Assembly: GCA_013360405.1 (NCBI GenBank)
Contig: JABWBR010000017.1
Coordinates: forward strand, 1-64,000
DNA from: Saprospiraceae bacterium
GTDB lineage: Bacteria > Bacteroidota > Bacteroidia > Chitinophagales > Saprospiraceae
Length of the DNA: 64,000 nt
Reading direction: 5' to 3'
Positions within the stretch are counted from its first letter, which is position 1; the number at the start of each line of letters is the position of its first letter. Under the pieces are notes generated by a model. That model saw nothing but the letters and a program-made list of their open reading frames with translations, ran no database searches and was not told the DNA's origin. A program made the translations under genes and the position numbers. Shown here piece after piece: positions 16,616 to 24,629 of this stretch.

Positions 16616-18361
16616 ATGGCATCCGTTACGGGTATCCGTCCTATTAAGCGTTTTTTCAAGCTACTGGAATTAGACAGGAAAGATATTTACTACGTTTACC
16701 TTTATGCCATTTTCTCAGGGCTCATCACGCTCAGCCTGCCCCTGGGCGTACAAGCCATCATCGGCATGATTGCGGGCGGGGCCATTTCGGCTTCGCTGGT
16801 TATTCTGGTCTTAATGGTAACGGTGGGCACCGCCCTGCCCGGTATCCTCAAAGTGATGCAGCTCATCGTAACAGAAACGCTGCAACGCCGCATTTTCACC
16901 CGCTCGGCATTCGACTTTGCCTATCGCATTCCGCGACTTAAGCTTGATACGCTGGTCAATTACCACGCGCCTGAGCTTGTCAACCGCTTTTTTGACACGA
17001 TTACCCTACAAAAAGGCGTGCCCAAAATTCTAATGGATTTTTCTACCGCTATTTTGCAGATCGCGTTCGGACTTATACTCATTTCTTTTTACCACCCGTT
17101 TTTTGTGTTTTTCGGCGTATTATTAGCTTTGATCTTACTGGCCATTTTCAGGTTCACCGGTGCTAAAGGACTAAAAACCAGCCTAAAAGAATCCAAGTAC
17201 AAATACGAGGTCGTGTACTGGCTGGAAGAATTGGCGCGCACCATGAGCACGTTTAAACTCTCGGGCGACAACGAGTTGTCTATGCGAAAAACCGACGAGT
17301 TGGTATCGAAATACCTCGACAGCCGTAAAGCGCACTTCAAAATATTACTATTTCAGTACAATAGCATTGTCGTATTCGAGACGGTCATCATGGCCGGCCT
17401 CTTGTTTTTGGGGAGTTACCTGGTTATCGAAAACCAAATCAATATCGGGCAGTTTGTTGCGGCAGAAATCGTCATCATCCTCATTTTGGCATCGGTGGAA
17501 AAGCTGATCATCACGATGGAGGTGATTTACGATGTGCTTACAGCCCTGGAAAAACTGGGTGTGGTGACCGACCTGCCGCTTGAACAGGAAGGCGGCGTTA
17601 ATTTTGCAGCGCTCGATAACACAACGGGCATGCATTTGTCGATCAGGGATTTGTCGTTTCGCTTCGAAGATTCGCCACAAGCTACCCTCAACAAGGTAAG
17701 CCTCGAGGTCCGGCCAGGCGAGAAGGTTTGTATCGCCGGTTACAACCGCGCCGGAAAATCTACGCTGCTCAAACTCATCTCGGGTATGTATTTCAACTAC
17801 CAGGGCAGCATCAGCTACAACGGGTACCCCCTTCAGAATATCAACCTGGCCAGCCTGCGACGGGTAATCGGCGACTTTTCAGCCGATGAGGATATCTTCA
17901 AGGGTACCGTCCTCGAAAATATTACGGTGAGTTGCCCCAGCGTGCCGCTCGATAAAGTAGTTGCTGCCGTAAAAAGCGTGGGCGCCCACCACTTTATCGA
18001 AGACTTGCCCGACGGTTATCAAACCATACTGCTACCGCATGGGCGAAATATTCCCACCAGCATACGCACCCGTATTTTGCTGGCCCGCTGCATCGTATCG
18101 CAGCCCCAACTACTGTCGGTACACGGCTTTTTTCCCGGCCTCGAACAACGCGAACGCGAAGAAATTGCCCTCTCGCTCACTGACGGACCATGGACGATGG
18201 TGGCCGTAACCGACGATCCTGCCCTGGCCTCGCGCTGCGACAGGGTGCTGATCATGAAAGAGGGCCAGATCATTGAGGAAGGCAACTTTGAGCAAATTAA
18301 ACGCAGCAAGCACTTTTCGCAGGTATTCGTAGCCCTGCCGCACCCCGAACACGCAGTGTAA
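16616..18361 (+). CDS. ABC exporter with degenerate nucleotide-binding domain
   Basis: 581 aa. An N-terminal membrane domain of type-1 exporter layout (about residues 20-310, several long hydrophobic helices) and a C-terminal NBD (about 345-575). Walker A is intact (G375YNRAGKST383), but the other motifs are changed: the Q-loop reads DFSADEDIF with no Gln, the signature LSGGQ is replaced by NIPTS (478-482), the Walker B/Glu segment reads PQLLSVHG (about 497-504) with no Asp or Glu, and the H-loop is VTDD (531-534) with no His. As written the ATPase should bind but not hydrolyse ATP. The gene precedes adaptor and TolC-type genes, so a three-part export or efflux machine is encoded. It may need a partner ATPase from elsewhere, or work as a gated non-transport protein. 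Confidence 0.85.
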   Translation: MASVTGIRPIKRFFKLLELDRKDIYYVYLYAIFSGLITLSLPLGVQAIIGMIAGGAISASLVILVLMVTVGTALPGILKVMQLIVTETLQRRIFTRSAFDFAYRIPRLKLDTLVNYHAPELVNRFFDTITLQKGVPKILMDFSTAILQIAFGLILISFYHPFFVFFGVLLALILLAIFRFTGAKGLKTSLKESKYKYEVVYWLEELARTMSTFKLSGDNELSMRKTDELVSKYLDSRKAHFKILLFQYNSIVVFETVIMAGLLFLGSYLVIENQINIGQFVAAEIVIILILASVEKLIITMEVIYDVLTALEKLGVVTDLPLEQEGGVNFAALDNTTGMHLSIRDLSFRFEDSPQATLNKVSLEVRPGEKVCIAGYNRAGKSTLLKLISGMYFNYQGSISYNGYPLQNINLASLRRVIGDFSADEDIFKGTVLENITVSCPSVPLDKVVAAVKSVGAHHFIEDLPDGYQTILLPHGRNIPTSIRTRILLARCIVSQPQLLSVHGFFPGLEQREREEIALSLTDGPWTMVAVTDDPALASRCDRVLIMKEGQIIEEGNFEQIKRSKHFSQVFVALPHPEHAV

Positions 18362-18390
18362 GCTTTTCTGTCATCTAACTGGATCAGCAC

Positions 18391-19761
18391 ATGCTCAATA
18401 TATCAAACAATAGTATCCTCACCGAGATAGATACCGGCCGATTCAAGTCGTTTCAAAAAAACAGCTTGTCAAATAGCCATCTCCTATTTGCACGCTGGAG
18501 TCTGGGCGTTTTCCTGTTCGTGCTGGTGCTGATGTTTTTACCCTGGACGCAGAATATCCAGTCAAAGGGCAAGGTGACCACCCTGCGGCCCGAGCAGCGC
18601 CCGCAAAGTATCCCCTCGGCTATCGACGGTCGTATCGAAAAATGGTTTGTCAGCGAAGGACAACGGGTAGCTAAAGGCGATACGATTGTTTTCATCTCTG
18701 AAATTAAAACCGATTATTTCGACCCCAACCTGGTATCGCGCACCGAGCAACAAGTGCAGGCAAAAGAAGGCGCTATCGGGGCCTACGACAATAAAGCAGA
18801 CGCGCTTTCGCAGCAAATAATAGCCATGAAAGCCGAACAAGGCTATAAACAATCACAATTGACCAACAAAATCAGACAGGGCGAACTCAAGATTACCTCC
18901 GATAGCATTGAATTTGAACGCACCAAAATCGACTACGATATCGCCCAGCGACAGCTCAAGCGCACCCAGCAACTCTACGACGATGGCATCAAATCGCTGA
19001 CGGATGTGGAAGACAAAAAGCTGAAAGCACAAGACACCTACGCAAAACTCATCGCTACCGAAAATAAACTGCTCACCAGTCGCAACGAACTGGCCAATGT
19101 CAAACTCGAACTTCAGACCGTACAATACGAATACAGCCAAAAAATTGCCAAAGCCGAATCGGACCGCTTTAGCACGATCTCTGACCGCTTTGACGCCGAA
19201 GCCGGCGCCAGCAAACTGCGCATCGACGCGTCAAACTATGCCCGCCGCGCCTCTTTTCACTATATCACGGCACCGCAAGACGGCTTCATTACCCAGGCTA
19301 TCCAACCCGGCATCGGCGAGACGGTCAAAGAGGGCGACCCCATTGTCAGTATTATGCCCCAGCACTACGAACTGGCCGTTGAAATGTATATACGCCCGAT
19401 GGATCTGCCGCTTATTTCCCTGGGGCAGGAGGTGCGCTTTATCTTCGACGGCTGGCCGGCCCTGGTCTTTACCGGCTGGCCCAACCAGTCGTTTGGCACC
19501 TATACCGGCCGCGTGGCCGCCATTGACAATACGATGAGCACCAATGGCGCCTATCGCATACTGGTGCGCCCCGATGATAACACGCAGCCCTGGCCTACAG
19601 CCCTACGCCCCGGCTCGGGCGCCAACGGCATCGCCCTGCTCAACGACGTACCCATCTGGTACGAAATTTGGCGCCAACTCAACGGATTTCCACCCGATTA
19701 TTACCAGGAAAATACTATCGAAAAACCCAAACTAAAAGCGCCGGCGAAATCGGTGAAGTAA
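18391..19761 (+). CDS. HlyD-family periplasmic adaptor protein
   Basis: 456 aa. One N-terminal transmembrane helix (about 33-53), a biotinyl-lipoyl-like hairpin domain (about 65-105, IDGRIEKWFVSEGQRVAKGDTI), a long coiled-coil helical hairpin (about 115-275) and a beta-barrel domain (about 290-400). This is the membrane fusion protein that bridges an inner-membrane exporter and an outer-membrane channel. It starts 29 bases after the ABC gene, and the TolC-type gene follows by 5 bases. The tail (PPDYYQENTIEKP) is unusual and polar. Confidence 0.9.
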   Translation: MLNISNNSILTEIDTGRFKSFQKNSLSNSHLLFARWSLGVFLFVLVLMFLPWTQNIQSKGKVTTLRPEQRPQSIPSAIDGRIEKWFVSEGQRVAKGDTIVFISEIKTDYFDPNLVSRTEQQVQAKEGAIGAYDNKADALSQQIIAMKAEQGYKQSQLTNKIRQGELKITSDSIEFERTKIDYDIAQRQLKRTQQLYDDGIKSLTDVEDKKLKAQDTYAKLIATENKLLTSRNELANVKLELQTVQYEYSQKIAKAESDRFSTISDRFDAEAGASKLRIDASNYARRASFHYITAPQDGFITQAIQPGIGETVKEGDPIVSIMPQHYELAVEMYIRPMDLPLISLGQEVRFIFDGWPALVFTGWPNQSFGTYTGRVAAIDNTMSTNGAYRILVRPDDNTQPWPTALRPGSGANGIALLNDVPIWYEIWRQLNGFPPDYYQENTIEKPKLKAPAKSVK

Positions 19762-19766
19762 TACAC

Positions 19767-21227
19767 ATGAAAAGGAGTTATTTGCATTTTCGGCGTTTTT
19801 TATTGTTCTCTATATTCTACATGGCGGGGGCGGTTCATGTCGCTTTCGCGCAAATACCAGCAGATACCGCTTTTGTATTTACCCAAACCGACTACCTGTC
19901 TTGGGTCAAAGACCGGCACCCGGCAGCCCGGCAGGCCCTGTTACTCCTCCAGCAGGCTGAAAACGCCGAATTAGCCGCCCGCGGCGGCTTCGACCCAAAA
20001 TTGTACAGCGATATCCAGCAAAAATCTTTCGACGGCAAAACGTATTACACTATTAGCGAAAGCGGCGTAAAAATCCCTACCTGGTACGGGCTCGAACTCA
20101 AAGGCGCCTACCTCAGCGCCGGCGGCATCAACCTCAATCCCGAAGGAAAGTTACCCGATGCCGGTCAGGCCGTGCTGGGCATCAATGCCACTCTGCTCCG
20201 CGGACTGCTCATCGACGAACGGCGCGCGGCTCTGCAACAAGCCAAACTAATGGCTGCTATGAATGACGCCCAACGCCGCCAAATACTCAACGATCTGCTA
20301 TTGGACGCAGCGACAACCTACTGGAATTGGGTGGCGGCCTACAACGAAATGCGCATACTGGAACAAGCCCTACAGATAGCCCAAAACCGGCAGCGCGGCA
20401 TCGTGGAAAGCTTCCTGCAAGGCGACAAACCCGCCGTGGATTCCCTCGAAGCTTTTATTCAGATACAAACTCGCCAATACGAACTCAGTGATGCCCGGCT
20501 GGCTTATCGCAACGCCACCCTGCAATTGTCGAATTTCACATGGGACGACTCCGGCAATCCCCTGGCACTCAGCAACAACTGGCGGCCTCCAACGGCAGCC
20601 GAATTGCCTTCAGGTATGCCACTGCCGCCCCTCGACGAATTACAAACACAATTAGCCCAGCGCCACCCTGCTTTGCGATTGTACGAAACCAAAATCGCGC
20701 AACTCGACATCAGTCGCCGCCTCGCCGCCGAACAACTCAAACCCCAACTCGACGTGTCTTACAACCTGCTCGGCGACGGCGCCCGCTTCGGCGCCTACCG
20801 CAAAGACGATAGCAGCGACCTGCAAAACCTGCTTTTCCAAAATTACAAATGGCAGGTCACCTTCGGCTTCCCCCTGCTACTGCGCAAAGAACGCGGCAAG
20901 CTGGAAGAAGTAAAAGTAAAAATAGCCGACGCAGGGCTGGGCCTCCAACAAAAACAACTGGAATTGCGCAACAAGCTGGAAAGTTATTTTAACGACGTGC
21001 AAAACGCCCAACAACAAATAGCGCTCTACAACGAAATGACCGCCAACTATCAACGCCTCCTGGATGCCGAACTCCGAAAATTCGACCTCGGCGAAAGCTC
21101 TATTTTCCTTATCAATACCCGCGAGCAAAAACTCATCGAAGCCCAACTCAAGCTGGCCAAGCTGAAGACCACGCTGCCCAAGCTGCGACTGGGCGTGGAC
21201 TGGGCAGCGGGAGGGGATATGTTATAA
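19767..21227 (+). CDS. TolC-family outer membrane efflux protein
   Basis: 486 aa from the ATG at 19767, which gives a signal peptide (MKRSYLHFRRFLLFSIFYMAGAVHVAFAQ). The rest shows the TolC pattern: long amphipathic coiled-coil helices in two similar halves with short strand segments (ELRNKLESYFNDVQNAQQQ, LIEAQLKLAKLKTTLP). It forms the trimeric outer-membrane channel for the ABC-HlyD pair. An earlier ATG (19668) overlaps the adaptor gene in another frame and gives no signal peptide at the right place. Confidence 0.9.
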   Translation: MKRSYLHFRRFLLFSIFYMAGAVHVAFAQIPADTAFVFTQTDYLSWVKDRHPAARQALLLLQQAENAELAARGGFDPKLYSDIQQKSFDGKTYYTISESGVKIPTWYGLELKGAYLSAGGINLNPEGKLPDAGQAVLGINATLLRGLLIDERRAALQQAKLMAAMNDAQRRQILNDLLLDAATTYWNWVAAYNEMRILEQALQIAQNRQRGIVESFLQGDKPAVDSLEAFIQIQTRQYELSDARLAYRNATLQLSNFTWDDSGNPLALSNNWRPPTAAELPSGMPLPPLDELQTQLAQRHPALRLYETKIAQLDISRRLAAEQLKPQLDVSYNLLGDGARFGAYRKDDSSDLQNLLFQNYKWQVTFGFPLLLRKERGKLEEVKVKIADAGLGLQQKQLELRNKLESYFNDVQNAQQQIALYNEMTANYQRLLDAELRKFDLGESSIFLINTREQKLIEAQLKLAKLKTTLPKLRLGVDWAAGGDML

Positions 21228-21250
21228 TCAGCTTAGTCCAACAGCCTTCC

Positions 21251-22084
21251 CTACAGCCCCCAATTTTGCTTCAGCCAGGTATCTATATCGTTTTTCAACG
21301 GCTCGCCGTATTGGGTATGGATGTATTGCAATATGGCGTCTTTCAAATCCGACTTTTTGGTATTTGGGCCGAGTAGTTCCACAATAGCATTGACCTCTTT
21401 GTAAAGATCGTCGAGCTCCACAAATACGAGGTCGACGGTATTTATGAGCGTCGACTGGTTGGCAGGTTTATCGTAATAAAATAGTTTGAATGCCGATGTT
21501 TCCGCGGGATCAATCGGTTGCCCGTCTACCATAAAAAGCGTCGTTTTGTCGATTATCAGGTTTTGTCCCGAAAAAGCCAGTTGTTTGTTGACCGGCTTTG
21601 TATCTCCCGTCCATTGGTATTGGATGTAAAAAAATTTGTCCTCGTTCATTTCCAGTTCGTTGCCTGCGATTTCGAGGCTCAGCTTATCGCCGATAGCCAC
21701 CAGGCGGCGGCCTTCCAGGTATTTCTGAAAGCCCAGATAGTTCATAATTTTCCCGGGGCGGACATTTGCGGCAAGTTTTATGGGTTCTAACAAGTAGCCG
21801 ACAGGCTTCCTGGCGTCGGGCAATGCGATAAACAAATTTCGCTTGTGGTTCATGGTGACCATCCTGTGGGCGGATTCAGCAAATTTCAGGGGTTCGCCGG
21901 CGCGGAAATAATCATTTTTCTTGAGCGGCTTGCCGCTCGATTGGAGGCTCACTTTGCCTTTGATATAAACGACCTGCAATTCATTTTGCTTGGGCAGGGA
22001 ATCTGGCGTACAAAATGTATTTGCAAATAAATGAACCGAACAGGCACCTAGTAACAGCGCAAGGAGTAAAATTTGTTTAGTCAT
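21251..22084 (-). CDS. Secreted protein of unknown function
   Basis: 277 aa, convergent with the TolC gene. Start at 22084 gives a signal peptide (MTKQILLLALLLGACSVHLFA). A Cys at residue 15 could make it a lipoprotein, but the hydrophobic core runs on, so cleavage at LFA-NTF is more likely. Mature segments such as 'LQVVYIKGKVSLQSSGKPLKKNDYFRAGEPLKF' (in parts: VVYIKGKVSL, GKPLKKNDYF) look FecR- or SH3-like at the start. A C-terminal helical part follows. I do not recognise a family. Confidence 0.7.
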   Translation of the reverse strand: MTKQILLLALLLGACSVHLFANTFCTPDSLPKQNELQVVYIKGKVSLQSSGKPLKKNDYFRAGEPLKFAESAHRMVTMNHKRNLFIALPDARKPVGYLLEPIKLAANVRPGKIMNYLGFQKYLEGRRLVAIGDKLSLEIAGNELEMNEDKFFYIQYQWTGDTKPVNKQLAFSGQNLIIDKTTLFMVDGQPIDPAETSAFKLFYYDKPANQSTLINTVDLVFVELDDLYKEVNAIVELLGPNTKKSDLKDAILQYIHTQYGEPLKNDIDTWLKQNWGL

Positions 22085-22190
22085 TTTTTTTGGGTTGACA
22101 TCAAGAATGTTCAATATTAGTAAATTATCCGTTTTGATGTATATTTTTCCCAGACACACCTCAAAGCAGTATTGTTTAAGATATTGTAGC

Positions 22191-22535
22191 CTAGCTAAAA
22201 TTATCCGTTATCCTTTTTCTGTCTTCCATTTCCTTGTCGTTTTTATGATAAATTTCGATAAGTATAATAGCGTGTTCTTCTTTAATGTATGCGTATATCA
22301 ATCTCAATCCAGAATTAACGCCACTTCCTTTTAACGCCTTGCAGGCAATCTTTTTGACTTTGACTACGCATGTTTTAATACCCAAATTGTCTATTCGAAA
22401 ACTAAACGGGGGGCGGTCATCCGGTTTTTTAATAAGGATGGACTTTACAACTTCCAGATCATCTTTTAGGGTGCGATATTTTTTCAGAAGTTGTTTTAAA
22501 TCTTTTTCAAATTCTGAAAGTTCATAAAATTCCAT
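22191..22535 (-). CDS. RelE/ParE-type toxin
   Basis: 114 aa. Small basic-acidic protein with the fold signature of RelE/ParE/HigB-type toxins: helices at the start (FEKDLKQLLKKYRTLKDDLE), then beta strands, with a conserved block SGLRLIYAYIKEEHAIILIEIY and a final DKEMEDRKRI. RelE-type members cut mRNA on the ribosome, ParE-type members hit gyrase; which applies is not clear. It starts 3 bases past the stop of the XRE-Panacea gene, so the pair is a single transcript with the antitoxin first. Confidence 0.78.
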   Translation of the reverse strand: MEFYELSEFEKDLKQLLKKYRTLKDDLEVVKSILIKKPDDRPPFSFRIDNLGIKTCVVKVKKIACKALKGSGVNSGLRLIYAYIKEEHAIILIEIYHKNDKEMEDRKRITDNFS

Positions 22536-22538
22536 GCG

Positions 22539-23336
22539 CTAACTTTCGTTTTCGTCATATGTTCTGACTGAATATGGCAACTCTCTGTAAAACGCTAATT
22601 CATAGTTGATATCTTTCCCTTCTTCTGTTACCTGCCAGGGTAAATCCTGATGAGAATAATTAGAAATAGCGGCTGCAGACCAATCGCTCATTTGTTCAAT
22701 GACTTTGTCAATAACCTCCTTTTCATTGGCTGTAAATTTGGCCAAATTTGCTTTCACAAGCGGGATAAATCTGGTTTGCGGATAGCCATGATAATCCGTT
22801 TTGATTCGCTGCAATTCCTTGTCAAGAATCATTTTTGCTATTACTTTATCCAAATGCTGCGGAACGGGACCGAACGGCAACTTCCGGTATTGTGCTCCCG
22901 TCAGATGTTCCTCATACAATTCATAATAATTGAAATCAATAAAATAGAGCAGCTTATTCAGGGCTGTTTCTCCTACATTGGGTTTACCGGCACAATGCGC
23001 TAAGACATACAATAAAACATTTTTTAATTTGTCTATTTGCAGGTATGGAACGGCGTTTCGTTCTTCAACTTTTCGGAAATTAGATGATTCTGGTGCAGTA
23101 GCAATTTGATGGCTATCAAATTTATTTGACACAAAATCATCCAAAGAGAACCCTAATGCCATAGACAGCCGCTGCAATTCTATCACATCAATGCTCCTTT
23201 TTCCCAGCTCAGCCAGGGCCAGTGAAGAACGCGGGATTTTGATGATTTTTGACAGTTCTTCTTGTGATAAGCCTTTTGTTTTGCGAAGTTGGGCAATTCG
23301 CTTACCGATTTGTTTTTTGGATAGTTCTATTCCCAT
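22539..23336 (-). CDS. XRE HTH + Panacea (SocA-like/DUF4065) antitoxin
   Basis: 265 aa. An N-terminal XRE-type helix-turn-helix (about 5-65, GKRIAQLRKTKGLSQEELSKII...), then a Panacea domain (about 110-240): LNKLLYFIDFNYYELYEEHLTG and KLPFGPVPQHLD are its hallmarks. Panacea domains act as antitoxins paired with many different toxins. Here the HTH should also repress the operon. The start at 23336 follows a TATTTTTG box at 23366-23373; an ATG at 23393 lies on the far side of that box. The RelE-like gene behind it is the likely toxin. Confidence 0.85.
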   Translation of the reverse strand: MGIELSKKQIGKRIAQLRKTKGLSQEELSKIIKIPRSSLALAELGKRSIDVIELQRLSMALGFSLDDFVSNKFDSHQIATAPESSNFRKVEERNAVPYLQIDKLKNVLLYVLAHCAGKPNVGETALNKLLYFIDFNYYELYEEHLTGAQYRKLPFGPVPQHLDKVIAKMILDKELQRIKTDYHGYPQTRFIPLVKANLAKFTANEKEVIDKVIEQMSDWSAAAISNYSHQDLPWQVTEEGKDINYELAFYRELPYSVRTYDENES

Positions 23337-23365
23337 TTTGAATAAGTTCTTATTGAATAACAATA

Positions 23366-23373
23366 CAAAAATA
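23366..23373 (-). promoter_or_regulatory. Candidate -7 box (TATTTTTG)
   Basis: Exact TAnnTTTG match on the minus strand, 29 bases before the XRE-Panacea start. The AT-rich flank (23340-23420) contains short inverted words and is a good place for auto-repression by the HTH. Confidence 0.5.
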
Positions 23374-23477
23374 CAAATTTGTTTTAAAAACACACAGCTA
23401 TTTGATTAAAATTTAAACAAAAATATTCATTATAACCCCACCTGCATCTAAGCACTGAAGAAAAGAGTAGCATTTGC

Positions 23478-24062
23478 CTATAATCCCAAAAAATTCCGCA
23501 GCAGCTTCGCGCCTGCTTCTCCCGATTTTTCGGGGTGAAACTGGGTAGCGTAGAAGTTATCTTTTTGGAGGGCGGCGCTAAAGGGCAGGCTGTATTCCGT
23601 AACAGCCGTGGTAAAAGGGCCCACTTCCACATAATAACTATGCACGAAATACATATACTGCCCGTCGAGTTCGGGGCTAAAAATACCATTGTGGAGGCGG
23701 TGCAGGTTGTTCCAGCCCATATGGGGCACCTTTTCGCCGTGCACTGGCCGAAAGCGGCGCACCTGCTGGGGGATGATGCCCAGGCACGGCGTATCGTTTT
23801 CCTCGGAGTGGGCGCACAGCAATTGCATGCCCAGGCATATGCCCAGGACCGGCTGGGTGAGCCTGGGTATCAATTCGTCGAGGCCGCGCTCGCGTAGGTG
23901 GCGCATGGTAGTGCTGGCTTCGCCCACACCGGGAAAGATCACTTTGTCGGCGCCGGCAATAAGTCTATGGTCGTCGGTGAGGACGGCTTCGGCGCCGAGT
24001 CGCTCCAGCGCGTAAAGCACCGACCGCACATTGCCGGCGTTGTAATTAATAACGGCTATCAT
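23478..24062 (-). CDS. hisH: Imidazole glycerol phosphate synthase, glutaminase subunit
   Basis: 194 aa. Class I glutamine amidotransferase that makes ammonia for HisF in histidine biosynthesis. The nucleophile C76 lies in GICLGMQLL and the His/Glu pair of the triad is H176/E178 in QFHPEKSG. The start at 24062 (MIAVINYNAGNVRS) matches the family; upstream in-frame ATGs run into the overlapping membrane gene. The synthase partner hisF lies about 34 kb away (57786-58538), so the two subunits are not cotranscribed. Confidence 0.96.
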   Translation of the reverse strand: MIAVINYNAGNVRSVLYALERLGAEAVLTDDHRLIAGADKVIFPGVGEASTTMRHLRERGLDELIPRLTQPVLGICLGMQLLCAHSEENDTPCLGIIPQQVRRFRPVHGEKVPHMGWNNLHRLHNGIFSPELDGQYMYFVHSYYVEVGPFTTAVTEYSLPFSAALQKDNFYATQFHPEKSGEAGAKLLRNFLGL

Positions 24063-24516
24063 AGTCGTCCAGAATGTCGTTGTTGCGTTCTGCCTGCATG
24101 CTTTGCCGGCGGCCATAATGCTTGAGCACTTCGCGATTGCCCAAAAACAGAATAGCAAACAAAAAGAGGGTGCTGCCCGATAGCATAAGTAAAAGAAGAG
24201 CGGGCAATTCATGCCGGCCGAGCTGCTCAATAAGGTACATAGCTACCCAAAGGCCCATCCAGCCAAGGGCAAAAAGCGCCAGGAATACCTGCCACACGAC
24301 GGGCCCCCATTTTACTTCCCGCAGCAATAAGATACTCAGCAAGCTTACCAGCAGGCACGTGGCCATCATAAAAGCCAGCACAGCCAGGTCTTTAGCCTCT
24401 GAGGGGAGGTGTCCGTTTTTTAAATAAATAACGCCTGAAGCACTTGCCCAAATTACAGCCAGGCTGAGCGCCAGGTAGGCAAACATGTCGGTGGGTTTGA
24501 TTTGATTGTGCAGCAT
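24046..24516 (-). CDS. Four-helix membrane protein of unknown function
   Basis: 156 aa with four hydrophobic segments (about 13-31, 42-62, 72-95 and 103-123) and a polar tail with KHYGRRQSMQAERN. No family recognised. Start at 24516 (MLHNQIKPTDMFAYL); an ATG at 24642 would overlap pheT on the opposite strand. Its end overlaps hisH by 17 bases, so they are translationally coupled. Confidence 0.65.
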   Translation of the reverse strand: MLHNQIKPTDMFAYLALSLAVIWASASGVIYLKNGHLPSEAKDLAVLAFMMATCLLVSLLSILLLREVKWGPVVWQVFLALFALGWMGLWVAMYLIEQLGRHELPALLLLMLSGSTLFLFAILFLGNREVLKHYGRRQSMQAERNNDILDDYDSRY

Positions 24517-24570
24517 AAGTAAAGGGTTTTTATGCCTGACAAATATAGGCGATTCTACAACAATACCCTG

Positions 24571-24602
24571 TTGCGGATAATTGTCAAATCTGACTATCTT
24601 TG
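24571..24602 (+). promoter_or_regulatory. pheT promoter (TTG-21-TATCTTTG)
   Basis: TTG at 24571-24573, 21-base spacer and TATCTTTG at 24595-24602, a full match to the Bacteroidota housekeeping promoter. The pheT ATG is 27 bases after the -7 box. Confidence 0.75.
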
Positions 24603-24629
24603 CGCCCGTTATATTAAACAATCGATAAA

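Noticed and set aside
16616-18361. Treating the ABC gene as a pseudogene
   Set aside because: The frame is intact over 581 codons, and Walker A and the operon partners are preserved; changed motifs alone do not make it a pseudogene.
24063-24230. N-terminal extension of hisH
   Set aside because: The family begins at MIAVINYNAGN; the extension lies in the neighbouring membrane-protein gene.
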